The notes beneath the pieces are model-generated. The model saw only the letters and a program-made list of their open reading frames with translations, did not search any database and was not told where the DNA came from. A stretch of DNA of 64,000 bases from Mycolicibacterium insubricum (GTDB taxonomy: Bacteria > Actinomycetota > Actinomycetes > Mycobacteriales > Mycobacteriaceae), in the NCBI RefSeq assembly GCF_010731615.1, contig NZ_AP022618.1:2790001-2854000 (forward strand), written 5' to 3'. A program made the translations under genes and the position numbers. Positions 1-8,415 of the stretch are shown here, in pieces (positions within the stretch are counted from its first letter, which is position 1; each line of letters starts with the position of its first letter).

Positions 1-33
1 TGGGGGTGCGGACCTGTCATCGCCAATCAAGAA

Positions 34-49
34 CTGATCGGTCGATCAG
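34..49. promoter_or_regulatory. inverted repeat, possible TetR-type operator
   Basis: Perfect 7-bp inverted repeat CTGATCG-GT-CGATCAG. It shares the TGATCG/CGATCA core with the second repeat at 162-184. Both lie in the non-coding stretch before the first SDR gene, so one regulator may bind both. That regulator may be encoded left of the window. This is inference from symmetry only. Confidence 0.4.
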
Positions 50-161
50 GGCAGCGGCACGTGTCATGGATACCACGCTGCCGATGGGGCGTCAATAATC
101 CGTAGAGAACTCGCGACATGCTGCCGTTGACAGTGCGTCCGATTCGCGGTTAGCGTGCTGA

Positions 162-184
162 TCGATCGATAAATGATCGATCGA
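162..184. promoter_or_regulatory. inverted repeat upstream of the SDR gene
   Basis: Perfect 9-bp arms TCGATCGAT and ATCGATCGA separated by 5 bases, ending about 58 bases before the SDR start. The position suits an operator over the promoter of the first operon. The rest of 1-241 shows no gene on either strand. Confidence 0.5.
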
Positions 185-241
185 CCGCGGTGCGCCTGGA
201 GGCCGTCGGCGGATTCAACGAGCGACAACAGCGAGGTGGAC

Positions 242-1081
242 ATGACCGGACGGGTAGCGGGCAATGTTGCATTCATCACCGGAGCGGCCCGGGGGCAGGG
301 GCGCAGTCACGCGGTACGGCTCGCCGAGGAAGGTGCCGACATCATCGCCGTCGACATCTGCGCCCCGGTCAGCAGCAACACACAGATCCCGCCGGCAACG
401 GCCGACGATCTCGCCGAGACCACGGATCTGGTCAAGAACCTCGGCCGGCGGATCGTCGCCGCCGAGGTGGACGTCCGCGACTTCGATGCGCTCAAGGCGG
501 TGGTGGACGCCGGCGTCGAGCAACTGGGGCGGCTGGACATCATCTGCGCGAACGCCGGGATCGGCAACGGCGGCCAGACGCTGGACCATACCAGCGAAGA
601 AGACTGGACCGACATGATCGACGTCAACCTGTCCGGTGTCTGGAAATCGGTGAAAGCAGCGGTACCGCACCTCATCTCACAGGGGGAGGGTGGCTCGATC
701 ATCCTCACCAGCTCGGTCGGCGGCCTCAAGGCGTATCCGCACACCGGGCACTACATCGCCGCCAAACACGGGGTCGTCGGCCTGATGCGCACCTTCGCCG
801 TGGAACTCGGGCAGCACGGCATCCGGGTGAACTCGGTGCATCCCACCAACGTGAACACGCCGCTGTTCATGAACGAGGGCACCATGCGACTGTTTCGACC
901 GGATCTGGAGAACCCGAACGCCGACGACATGAAGGTGGTGGCCCAGCTCATGCACGTGCTGCCGGTCGGTTGGGTGGAGCCGATCGACATCAGCAACGCG
1001 GTGCTGTTCCTGGCCTCGGACGAGTCGCGCTATATCACCGGCCTGCCCATGACCGTCGACGCCGGAAGCATGCTCAAGTGA
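242..1081 (+). CDS. mycofactocin-dependent type SDR oxidoreductase
   Basis: A 279-residue short-chain dehydrogenase/reductase, probably oxidising an alcohol or ketone substrate with a tightly bound NAD. The N terminus carries the nucleotide-binding motif TGAARGQG (residues 13-20). NAG lies in the middle of the fold, and the Ser-Tyr-Lys catalytic set sits in SSVGG and YIAAKHG. RGQGRSHAVRLAEEGADI and the insertion after the second strand are typical of the mycofactocin-coupled SDR subfamily; that subfamily call is from family knowledge. The ATG at 242 is chosen over the upstream ATG at 173 because GAGGTGG precedes it and the fold begins there. It heads a plus-strand series of catabolic genes. 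Confidence 0.85.
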   Translation: MTGRVAGNVAFITGAARGQGRSHAVRLAEEGADIIAVDICAPVSSNTQIPPATADDLAETTDLVKNLGRRIVAAEVDVRDFDALKAVVDAGVEQLGRLDIICANAGIGNGGQTLDHTSEEDWTDMIDVNLSGVWKSVKAAVPHLISQGEGGSIILTSSVGGLKAYPHTGHYIAAKHGVVGLMRTFAVELGQHGIRVNSVHPTNVNTPLFMNEGTMRLFRPDLENPNADDMKVVAQLMHVLPVGWVEPIDISNAVLFLASDESRYITGLPMTVDAGSMLK

Positions 1082-1135
1082 AGCCGGTTCATTGACAGGT
1101 CGCACCGGCCGGTGTGATAGTCGAGGCAGTAAAAG

Positions 1136-1152
1136 CGAAAACGCCGTTTTCG
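1136..1152. promoter_or_regulatory. GAAAA-N5-TTTTC inverted repeat
   Basis: CGAAAAC-GCC-GTTTTCG is a perfect 7-bp inverted repeat in the 112-base gap before the DUF1214 gene. Its core GAAAA-N5-TTTTC recurs at 5360-5374. Likely an operator, possibly for the TetR gene at the end of this gene run (inference). Confidence 0.5.
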
Positions 1153-1193
1153 AATAACTCGGCGCCCCGGGTGCCGGCGAAGCTGGAGGACCC

Positions 1194-2435
1194 GTGCCGG
1201 ACGAGCAGGTACCCGCCTGGAAGAACCCGATGGCCTGGCTGCCGCACGCGATTGCCGAGGCCGCGCTGTCGGGAACCGGAACACCGGATGCGGAGATGGC
1301 CGAGGCCTGGGCCCACCTGCAGGAACGGCTCTCGGCGGCAGCGCAACTCGTCGCGTCGACGCCGGCCAACGGGAACCGGATCGACCACGCCGCCGGCATG
1401 CGCCACCTGATGATCCTGCTCGCGGTCGGCATCGACATGGCGCTGCGGGTCGATCCCGACCCCGTCCTCGCGGTCAACCGCGCCAAGATGGACGATGTCG
1501 TCACCTGGGGTCTGGAATGCCCCGACTGCGTCTACCTCAACGCCACCATGCGGGCCGGGGAGAGCTACCGGCTCTACGGCAACCGCGGCACCGCACGGTA
1601 CGTGGGCCTGCAGACGATGGACGGAATGACCACGACCGCCAATGCGCTTGTCGACGAACTCGAGGTCGACGCCGACGGGAACTTCGAAGTGGTGCTCTCT
1701 GCCGAGGAGCACCCGGGCAACTGGCTGCGGCTGGCCGGCGAACACCCGGTGCTGACGGTCCGGAACTTCCTCTACGACTGGGACACCGAGACCCTGGCCG
1801 AGTTGAAGATCGAGCGGATCGGCGACCCGGTGCAGCCGCCGGATCGCTCGGTCGACCCCGAGACGTCGGTGGCCCGGCAGCTGTATGCGCTGGGCGAGTT
1901 CGTCTACGACAACCTGAAGTTCTTCCTCGATTTCGGGGCGATGCCGCAGGCGAACGGTTTCATCCCGCCGGCGGATATGAGCGCCATGGGGGCGGCGGCG
2001 GAGAACCGGCCGGTCATCGGGCGTTTCGAGTTGGCCGACGGCGAGGCGCTGATCCTGGAGTTCGACCCGCCCGTCGGCGTGTACTGGAGCATCTCGCTGG
2101 GCAACCCGTGGCTGGAAACCATCAACTACGGCCGGCACCAATCCAGCCTCAACGGTCATCAGGTGGTCACCGACTCGGACGGGAAGGTGCGCTTTGTGCT
2201 TTCCGCCCGGGATCCGGGGGTGGCGAACTGGCTGGACACCGCTGGGCACAGCAACGGGGCGATGCTGTTGCGCTGCGTGCGGACCGAGACCGCCCCGGTG
2301 CCGGGCGTTCGTCGGGTTAGCGCAGACGAGGTACTCCAGCACCTGCCGGCCGATACCGCTCGGTGCACACCCGCCGAGCGCGCGGCCGTCGTCGAAGGCC
2401 GTCGCCGGGCGGTGCACGATCGGTTCTACCGGTAG
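1194..2435 (+). CDS. DUF1214 domain protein
   Basis: A 413-residue protein whose C-terminal third matches what I know of DUF1214 proteins, with the conserved stretch YWSISLGNPWLETINYGR. The biochemical role of this family is not established; members occur often in mycobacterial lipid and xenobiotic catabolic clusters. No signal peptide or membrane segment is seen. The GTG start has GGAGGA 4-5 bases upstream. It lies 112 bases after the SDR gene, with an inverted repeat in the gap, and 96 bases before a P450 gene on the same strand, so it may be its own transcription unit. Function unassigned. Confidence 0.7.
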   Translation: MPDEQVPAWKNPMAWLPHAIAEAALSGTGTPDAEMAEAWAHLQERLSAAAQLVASTPANGNRIDHAAGMRHLMILLAVGIDMALRVDPDPVLAVNRAKMDDVVTWGLECPDCVYLNATMRAGESYRLYGNRGTARYVGLQTMDGMTTTANALVDELEVDADGNFEVVLSAEEHPGNWLRLAGEHPVLTVRNFLYDWDTETLAELKIERIGDPVQPPDRSVDPETSVARQLYALGEFVYDNLKFFLDFGAMPQANGFIPPADMSAMGAAAENRPVIGRFELADGEALILEFDPPVGVYWSISLGNPWLETINYGRHQSSLNGHQVVTDSDGKVRFVLSARDPGVANWLDTAGHSNGAMLLRCVRTETAPVPGVRRVSADEVLQHLPADTARCTPAERAAVVEGRRRAVHDRFYR

Positions 2436-2470
2436 CGCCACCGGACTCTCGGGTTACACCTTCTGCATTC

Positions 2471-2491
2471 TTACCGTATGACATACCGTAA
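2471..2491. promoter_or_regulatory. quasi-palindromic operator, copy 1 of 3
   Basis: Copy of the motif CCGTATGnCwTACCGTAA, in full an imperfect palindrome TTAC-C-GTATG-A-CATAC-C-GTAA. It lies 40 bases before the P450 start. The same motif is at 12272-12292 and 14415-14435. The third copy lies between a tetR gene and a crotonase gene, which makes that TetR protein the best candidate binder. Confidence 0.65.
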
Positions 2492-2531
2492 TAGCGGTAG
2501 GTTGGCGGTAACCGCAAGGAGAGGAGCGTCG

Positions 2532-3692
2532 ATGCCGGTTCCGGACGTCCACGATCCGCAGCTCTGGCTGCGCGAGCCCGATGCCGAACTCGCCGAGTTC
2601 CGGCGCTCGTGCCCGGTCGCTCGCCACCCCGACGGCCGCTTCTGGGTGGTGCCGGGCCACCACGAGATCTCCGAGATGAGCAAGGATCCCGAGACCTACA
2701 GTTCATCCAAGGGCGTGCTGATCGGCGACCTCAAGCGCACGGTGGCGGGCACCGAGTCCATCCTCTACGTCGACCCGCCCCGGCATGTCGAGATGCGCCG
2801 GATCGTCAACCGGGGTTTCACCGTGCGCCGGGTCGCCCAGCTCGCGCCGGTCATCGAACGGATCGTCACCGAGGTGTTCGACGGCCTCGAGCCCACTGCG
2901 CCGATCGATGCCGTCGACGCGATCAGCGCGCCGGTGCCCATCCTGATGATCGCCCACATGCTCGGGGTGCCGGCCGAGGACCTGCCGACCTTTCGGGTCT
3001 GGTCCGACGCAATCGCCGTTGCGGCAACGGATCCGACTGATCCGCGGGCCATGGCGGCCATCGACTTCTTCGTCTACTTCAACACCAAACTCGATCAGCG
3101 GGCCGGCGAGGAGAACCCGCCGGCGGATCTGCTCACCGCGCTCACCGCGGACGCCGAACTCACCCGTGCCGAGCAGCTCGGCTTCTGCATGAGCCTGCTG
3201 GTGGCCGGCAACGAGACCACCCGGCACCTGATCAGCGGGGGGCTGGCCCTGCTGGCCGAGCACCCGGAGCAGCGGTCGATGCTGGCCGCCGACCCTTCCC
3301 TGATTCCGGCCGCCGTCGAGGAGATGCTGCGCTGGATCACCCCGATCGTGGCGATGGCCCGCACCACCACCTGCCCGGTGACGATGGACGGCGTCGATGT
3401 CGACGAGGGCTCCTATCTGGTGATGCTGTACGCCGCGGCCAACCGCGACGAGAGGGTGTTCGGCGATACCGCGGATCGGTTCGACGTGACCCGATCGCCG
3501 AACCCGCACCTGTCGTTCGGCATCGGTGAGCATTTCTGCCTCGGCGCGCAGTTGGCGCGGCTGGAGGCGAAGACGGTGTTCACCGAGGTACTGCGTCGCT
3601 GGCCCGATTACCGGGTGCTCGACGGGGTCGAAGGCGAAGAGTCGACGCTGTTGCGCGCGACGGCGAAGCTACCGATTCTGTTGCAGCCCTGA
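2532..3692 (+). CDS. cytochrome P450 (first)
   Basis: A 386-residue soluble bacterial P450 monooxygenase. Visible are the I-helix oxygen-binding motif AGNETT, the ExxR motif in VEEMLRW, and the haem-ligand loop FGIGEHFCLG with its Cys. It needs ferredoxin and reductase partners, which are not seen nearby. The ATG at 2532 follows AAGGAGAGGA and gives a normal P450 N terminus; an in-frame ATG at 2478 lies inside the operator and is rejected. It is followed 17 bases later by an acyl-CoA ligase, so hydroxylation and CoA activation of the same substrate is plausible. The substrate cannot be read from the sequence. Confidence 0.93.
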   Translation: MPVPDVHDPQLWLREPDAELAEFRRSCPVARHPDGRFWVVPGHHEISEMSKDPETYSSSKGVLIGDLKRTVAGTESILYVDPPRHVEMRRIVNRGFTVRRVAQLAPVIERIVTEVFDGLEPTAPIDAVDAISAPVPILMIAHMLGVPAEDLPTFRVWSDAIAVAATDPTDPRAMAAIDFFVYFNTKLDQRAGEENPPADLLTALTADAELTRAEQLGFCMSLLVAGNETTRHLISGGLALLAEHPEQRSMLAADPSLIPAAVEEMLRWITPIVAMARTTTCPVTMDGVDVDEGSYLVMLYAAANRDERVFGDTADRFDVTRSPNPHLSFGIGEHFCLGAQLARLEAKTVFTEVLRRWPDYRVLDGVEGEESTLLRATAKLPILLQP

Positions 3693-3709
3693 CACCAGGA
3701 GAGAATCAC

Positions 3710-5344
3710 ATGGCATCGCAGCCGACGGTGACGGTTGCCGAGTTGGTGCGCCGACGGGCGGACGACGACAACATCGGGTTGGTGTACGGCACGCAGTCCT
3801 GGAGCTGGCGCGAGGTGGTCGCCGAGGCGGCTGCACGCGCGGCGTGGCTGAAGGCCACGCTCGATCCGGACCGACCGCCGCATTTCGGGGTGCTGCTGCC
3901 GAATGTGCCCGAGTACGTGTTCGAGATCCTCGGAGCAGCGCTGGCCGGCGCCTGTGTGGTCGGGGTCAACGCGACCCGCCGCGGCGCCGAGCTGGAACGC
4001 GACATCGAGCACACCGGATGCCAGTTCGTGCTCGCCGACGCCGGATACGCCGACCTCGTCGAGCACCCGGTGCTGATCGAGGATCAACCGTGGTCGGCCC
4101 ACGCCGGTGCCGCGCTGCCGGAGACGGACCCACCGGCCTCGGCCATCATGTTCCTGCTGTTCACCTCGGGATCCACCTCGGCGCCGAAGGCCGTCATCCG
4201 GACCCAGGGTCGGGTCGCGGGAAGTGCGGTACCGGGCTTCACCGCCGACGACGCGCTGTACTGCCCGATGCCGTTGTCACACGGCAACGCGCTGAGTTCG
4301 ACACTGCTGCCCGCGCTGACCGCCGGGGCCCGGCTGGTCTTGCGGGACAGGTTCTCGGCCACCGCCTGGCTCGACGACGTCCGCGATCACCGGGTGACCT
4401 TCACCAACACGGTGGGCCGCGCGCTGGGCTACATCCTGGCAACACCCCCGAGCGATCAGGACCGCGATCACCGGCTGAAAGCTGTTCTGGCACCGGAGGC
4501 TTCGCCGCGGGATATGTCGGCGTTCCGGGAGCGATTCGGAGCCCGGGTGGTCGGTGGGTACGGCTCGAGCGAGGGTGCGATCATGCTGTTGCCCGCCAAA
4601 AAGCCCGGTTCGCTGGGGACCGCGCCGCCCGGACATGATCTGGTGGTGCTGAACGCCTCGGGCGCCGAATGCGCGACGGCGCAGTTCGATTCCGCGGGGG
4701 TGCTGTGCAATGCCGAGGAGGCGATCGGGGAGCTGGTGCGGCGCAACGCCCGGGACGCGTTCGAGGGCTACTGGAACAATCCGGACGCCGAGACGGACCG
4801 GATGCGCGGCGGGGCGTTCTGGTCCGGGGATCTGGCCTACCGGGACGCCGACGGCGTGTTCTGGTTCGCCGGACGGGTCGGGGAGTGGCTCCGCGTCGAC
4901 TCGGAGAACTTTGCCGTCGCGCCGGTGGAGCGCATCATCGCGCGCTATCCGGACGCCGCCGCGGTGGCCGTGGTGGGTGTGCCCGACCCGCTGGCCGGCG
5001 ACCAGATCCTGGCTGCCGTCGAACTTGCGCCCGGTACCGAGTTCGATCCCGAGGGTTTCGCGGGATTCCTCGCCGCGCAAACCGATCTGGGTACCAAGTG
5101 GGCGCCGCGGTTTCTGCGCATTGCGCCGCAGATCCCGGTGCTCGGCAACGGCAAGGTGAACAAGGTCCCGGTTCGCCGGGAAGCCTGGCTGTGCGACGAC
5201 CCGGTGTGGTGGCGCCCGCCCCGTTCCGAACGCTACCGGCGGATGAGCGACGACGACCGCGCGGCGATCCGAGCGGAATTCGTCGAGCACGGGCGGATCG
5301 CCGCCTATCCGGCAGTCGTTGACAACCCGGCCGCGGCCGTGTGA
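3710..5344 (+). CDS. acyl-CoA synthetase (FadD-like, ANL superfamily)
   Basis: A 544-residue adenylate-forming ligase that would activate a carboxylic acid to its CoA thioester with ATP. It shows the P-loop-like motif FTSGSTSAPKAV, the A5 motif GGYGSSEGA, the hinge region FWSGDLAYRDADG with GRVGEWLRV, and the catalytic C-terminal Lys in NGKVNKVPVRR. The start ATG is preceded by AGGAGAG. It is 17 bases downstream of the P450 gene, very probably on one transcript. It resembles the FadD1/FadD17 type of mycobacteria more than long-chain FadD15, but I do not assign an orthologue. Confidence 0.88.
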   Translation: MASQPTVTVAELVRRRADDDNIGLVYGTQSWSWREVVAEAAARAAWLKATLDPDRPPHFGVLLPNVPEYVFEILGAALAGACVVGVNATRRGAELERDIEHTGCQFVLADAGYADLVEHPVLIEDQPWSAHAGAALPETDPPASAIMFLLFTSGSTSAPKAVIRTQGRVAGSAVPGFTADDALYCPMPLSHGNALSSTLLPALTAGARLVLRDRFSATAWLDDVRDHRVTFTNTVGRALGYILATPPSDQDRDHRLKAVLAPEASPRDMSAFRERFGARVVGGYGSSEGAIMLLPAKKPGSLGTAPPGHDLVVLNASGAECATAQFDSAGVLCNAEEAIGELVRRNARDAFEGYWNNPDAETDRMRGGAFWSGDLAYRDADGVFWFAGRVGEWLRVDSENFAVAPVERIIARYPDAAAVAVVGVPDPLAGDQILAAVELAPGTEFDPEGFAGFLAAQTDLGTKWAPRFLRIAPQIPVLGNGKVNKVPVRREAWLCDDPVWWRPPRSERYRRMSDDDRAAIRAEFVEHGRIAAYPAVVDNPAAAV

Positions 5345-5357
5345 AGGTGGACAGTAT

Positions 5358-5376
5358 CTGAAAATATGGTTTTCAG
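5358..5376. promoter_or_regulatory. GAAAA-N5-TTTTC inverted repeat, second copy
   Basis: Perfect 7-bp arms CTGAAAA and TTTTCAG around TATGG, 25 bases before the sulfotransferase start. It shares the GAAAA-N5-TTTTC core with 1137-1151. This suggests an internal promoter/operator within the run, possibly controlled by the TetR gene at 6530. Confidence 0.5.
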
Positions 5377-5400
5377 TTAATGCCGCTGGGAGGCCGCAGG

Positions 5401-6546
5401 ATGACGTTCTCCGCCGACGAGCTGGAAGACGGTGCCCGCCAGGCCACCGGTCTGGACGATTTCGGTTCCCCGTACTACCGCGAAGGCCTCGAGCGCACGG
5501 TCGAGGCACTCAACACCGAGGCCGACCTCAACGACCTGGGCCGCGTCATCCAGCACGCCACCGTCTCCAACGCGCTGATCCAGCGACTGAAGATCGAGGA
5601 GACCTACAAGCAACACCCCGAGATCGCCGACGAGGTCGTCGAGGGACCGGTTTTCGTCATCGGGCTGCCGAGAACCGGCACCACCGCGCTGAGCCAGCTG
5701 GTGGCCGCCGACCCGCAGTTCCGCTCCCTGCGCATGTGGGAATCCCAGCAGCCGACACCGCCGCCGGAGGCCGAGACGCAGCACTGTGATCCGCGGATCG
5801 CCGATGCCGAGACCGGCCTCGCCATGCTCAACGACATGTTCCCGCTGATGAAGTCGTTGTACAACTCGGAGGCCACCGCCGCCACCGAGTGCCAGGACCT
5901 GATGGGAATGAGCTTCCGCACCTTCCACTTCGACGGTGCAGTGCGCGCGCCGAGCTATCTGGCCTGGCTCATGGACTGCGACATGGGGGAGACCTACGCG
6001 TATCACGCCCGGGTACTCAAACTCCTGCAATGGCACTGTAAGCCGAGTCTGTGGCATCTGAAGACACCTGTGCACGTGTTCGCACTCGACGCCCTCGTCG
6101 AGACCTATCCGAACGCCAGATTCATGTGGAGCCACCGCGATCCGGCGAAGGTGATGGGTTCGGTCTGCAGTCTCATCAAGTACGTGCGCAGCTGGAGCAG
6201 CGACCGCGACGACGCCCACGAACTAGGTGCCGAGCAGCTGGCCAGCTGGGTCGAGGGGATCCGGCGGGCAATGGACTTCCGTAGGCGGGTCGGAGACGAG
6301 CGATTCGCCGACGTGTCGTTCGCCGAACTGCAGTCGTCGCCGGTCAGCACCCTGGAACGGGCCTACCGCCAGCTGGGTCTGGAGTTCACCGAGACCAGCC
6401 GGCGCACCGCGGGGGACTGGGCACAGTCGCACCGGCCCGGTTCGCGAGGCGCGCACGACTACGACCTCGCCGACTACGGCCTGACACCGGAACAGGTACG
6501 GGCGAGCTTCGCCGAGTACCTTGCGACCTATGACGCAACCGGGTGA
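5401..6546 (+). CDS. sulfotransferase family protein
   Basis: A 381-residue protein of the mycobacterial sulfotransferase family (Stf type). The 5'-phosphosulfate-binding loop is visible as FVIGLPRTGTTALSQL near residue 85. A downstream SHRDP stretch fits the 3'-phosphate-binding region of PAPS-dependent enzymes. No membrane segment or signal peptide is seen. The ATG at 5401 is taken because GGAGG lies about 8 bases upstream; an alternative in-frame ATG at 5380 lacks this. Its 3' end overlaps the tetR start by 17 bases. Whether sulfate transfer or another reaction is carried out on the pathway substrate is unknown. Confidence 0.82.
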   Translation: MTFSADELEDGARQATGLDDFGSPYYREGLERTVEALNTEADLNDLGRVIQHATVSNALIQRLKIEETYKQHPEIADEVVEGPVFVIGLPRTGTTALSQLVAADPQFRSLRMWESQQPTPPPEAETQHCDPRIADAETGLAMLNDMFPLMKSLYNSEATAATECQDLMGMSFRTFHFDGAVRAPSYLAWLMDCDMGETYAYHARVLKLLQWHCKPSLWHLKTPVHVFALDALVETYPNARFMWSHRDPAKVMGSVCSLIKYVRSWSSDRDDAHELGAEQLASWVEGIRRAMDFRRRVGDERFADVSFAELQSSPVSTLERAYRQLGLEFTETSRRTAGDWAQSHRPGSRGAHDYDLADYGLTPEQVRASFAEYLATYDATG

Positions 6547-7207
6547 TTCGGCTGGTGTCGGCGGGCCGGTGCGCCGCCGGCGGGAGAAACTCGCCCCCGA
6601 CCCGGCCATTCGGCACCAGCTCGTCGCCGCCGGTGCCGAGCTGGTGCGCGAGAACGGCGTCCGGGGTCTGTCCGTCGCCGGGGTTCTCGAGCGCTGCGGC
6701 CTCGGGACCCGCGCCTTCTACCGGCATTTCGAAGGCAAGGACGCGCTGTTGGCGGCGGTATTCCTGGATGCCGCGCAGGCCGAGACGCGCCGTCTGCGCC
6801 GCCGCATGCGGGCCGCGCCAAGCGCCGCCGATGCCGTCGTCGCCTGGATCGACGGCCGGCTGGACCTGGCGTTCGACGCGACGGTGAAATCCGATCTGCG
6901 CCAGCTGTCCGAGGAGGCGCAATCGTTGATGATCAGTTCCCCGGCACTGGTGCAGGAGGCCTTTGGGGAAATGCTCACGCCACTGGTCGAACAGCTCCAA
7001 CGCGGCCTCGACGACGGACTGTTCGACGGCATCGATCCCGCCACGGATGCGCAGCTGATCCAGGGCGCGGTATGGGCCTGCACCGAACGCCAGTGGGTCG
7101 CCGGTGACGCCACGCACTCCGATATCCGTGCCGCCGTGCTGCGGTCGACACTGCGCGGGCTCGGCGTGGCACCGCAAACCATCGCCGGAGTGCTCGCACA
7201 GAACTGA
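6530..7207 (+). CDS. TetR family regulator (end of first operon)
   Basis: A 225-residue TetR/AcrR repressor. The DNA-binding helix-turn-helix is in the first 75 residues, with LSVAGVLERCGLGTRAFYRH as the recognition region followed by FEGKDALLAAV. The remaining all-helical part would bind a ligand, perhaps an acyl-CoA. The ATG lies inside the sulfotransferase gene (17-base overlap), implying translational coupling. It is the only regulator in this run, so the twin GAAAA-N5-TTTTC repeats at 1137 and 5360 are its most likely targets (inference). Confidence 0.88.
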   Translation: MTQPGDSAGVGGPVRRRREKLAPDPAIRHQLVAAGAELVRENGVRGLSVAGVLERCGLGTRAFYRHFEGKDALLAAVFLDAAQAETRRLRRRMRAAPSAADAVVAWIDGRLDLAFDATVKSDLRQLSEEAQSLMISSPALVQEAFGEMLTPLVEQLQRGLDDGLFDGIDPATDAQLIQGAVWACTERQWVAGDATHSDIRAAVLRSTLRGLGVAPQTIAGVLAQN

Positions 7208-7215
7208 GCCACCCA

Positions 7216-7232
7216 CCCACGCCGAACGTGGG
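7216..7232. terminator. possible bidirectional hairpin between convergent genes
   Basis: CCCACG-CCGAA-CGTGGG could form a 6-bp GC-rich stem in the 75-base gap between the convergent tetR and acyl-CoA dehydrogenase genes. There is no U-tract, so intrinsic termination is uncertain. Confidence 0.25.
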
Positions 7233-7282
7233 CCGGAATCAACCGGGGGTGCCAGTAGGCCCCACTCTCGGCGGGAAGAAAC

Positions 7283-8398
7283 CTAAGCCCCCGGGTAGGT
7301 GCTGCCGAGGCGGGCCAGCTGCGCGGTCGCCGCGCCCAGGGCAAGCTCGTTGTGCTTGGCCCACAGGAAATACCGGAACAGCGGATAGCTGGTGTCGATG
7401 CCGATGCCGCCGTGCACCTGCTGCGCCGTCGCGGCCACCCGCATGCCGGCCTCGGCGGCCCAGAACTTGGCGATCAGCGCGGCACGGCCGGCGGGCCGGG
7501 CTTCGTCGACCAGCCACGCGGCGTGCCATGTCGTCCACCGGATGGCCTCCACGTCGATGAACGCGTCCGCCATCCGCTGCTGAACCGCCTGGAAACTACC
7601 GATGGGCCGTCCGAACTGCTCCCGTTCTCCGGTGTAGGCCGCGGCGATCCGGAGCGCTCGCTCGGTAACGCCGATTTGCATCGCGCACAGGCCCACCAGG
7701 GCGCGATCGGTCATCTCGCCCAGAGTGGTTACGCCGTCGGGCAGGGGGATGCGGTCGGCCTCGGCGACCCCGACGCCCACCAACGTGAGGTCGCCGCAGG
7801 GTTGGCCGCTGCTGGTTTCCACCTCGGTGATGCTCACCCCGGGGGATTGCGTGTCGACGACGAACAGGGCGACCTCGGCGTCGTCGGTGACCGCCGGTAT
7901 CACCACGGCGTCGGCGAGTTGGGCTGCGGGCACCAGGTCCTTGGCGCCGTCGAGGCGCCAACCGCTGCCGTCGCGGCGGGCTGCGGTCTTCGGCACCGCG
8001 ACGTCGGAGCGGCCGGGTTCGGTGAGACCGGCGGTCAGTATCCGGCTTCCGTTCACCACGTCGCTCAGATGCCGAGCCTGCTGATCGGGTGATCCGAATC
8101 GGGCGATGTTGTCGGCGCCGAGCAGCAGCGTCGCATACGCCGGCACCGGAGCGACGCTTGCGCCCACCTCGGCGAGCAACAGGCAGAGCTCCAGAAAGCC
8201 CCGGCCGCTGCCGCCGACGGCCTCCGGCAGGGCGATGCCCAACAGGTCGGCGTCGGCGAGGCGCCGCCACAGCTGCGCGTCGTGTCGGGTTCCGGTTGCC
8301 TCGATCTCGGTGAGGCGGTCCGGGGCGGCCCATCGCTCGAACAGGGTCCGGGCAACCTGGGCGAGTGCCCGCTGATCCTCGGAGAAGGTGAAGTCCAC
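7283..8398 (-). CDS. acyl-CoA dehydrogenase (second of a pair)
   Basis: A 371-residue flavoprotein of the acyl-CoA dehydrogenase family (FadE). The C-terminal helical domain contains YTGEREQFGRPIGSFQAVQ, the standard substrate/FAD region. I see no clear catalytic Glu of the usual type, which fits the smaller, non-catalytic-like subunits of mycobacterial heteromeric ACADs. The GTG start has GGAGGGA upstream. It begins 17 bases after another FadE gene on the same strand; such adjacent unequal pairs are known to form alpha2beta2 enzymes acting on bulky CoA esters (ChsE type). Heteromer formation here is inference. Confidence 0.87.
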   Translation of the reverse strand: MDFTFSEDQRALAQVARTLFERWAAPDRLTEIEATGTRHDAQLWRRLADADLLGIALPEAVGGSGRGFLELCLLLAEVGASVAPVPAYATLLLGADNIARFGSPDQQARHLSDVVNGSRILTAGLTEPGRSDVAVPKTAARRDGSGWRLDGAKDLVPAAQLADAVVIPAVTDDAEVALFVVDTQSPGVSITEVETSSGQPCGDLTLVGVGVAEADRIPLPDGVTTLGEMTDRALVGLCAMQIGVTERALRIAAAYTGEREQFGRPIGSFQAVQQRMADAFIDVEAIRWTTWHAAWLVDEARPAGRAALIAKFWAAEAGMRVAATAQQVHGGIGIDTSYPLFRYFLWAKHNELALGAATAQLARLGSTYPGA

Positions 8399-8415
8399 GG
8401 TGTCGTCCCTCCGGG

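Noticed and set aside
3526..4638. 370-codon plus-strand frame
   Set aside because: Shadow across the P450/ligase junction; no motif.
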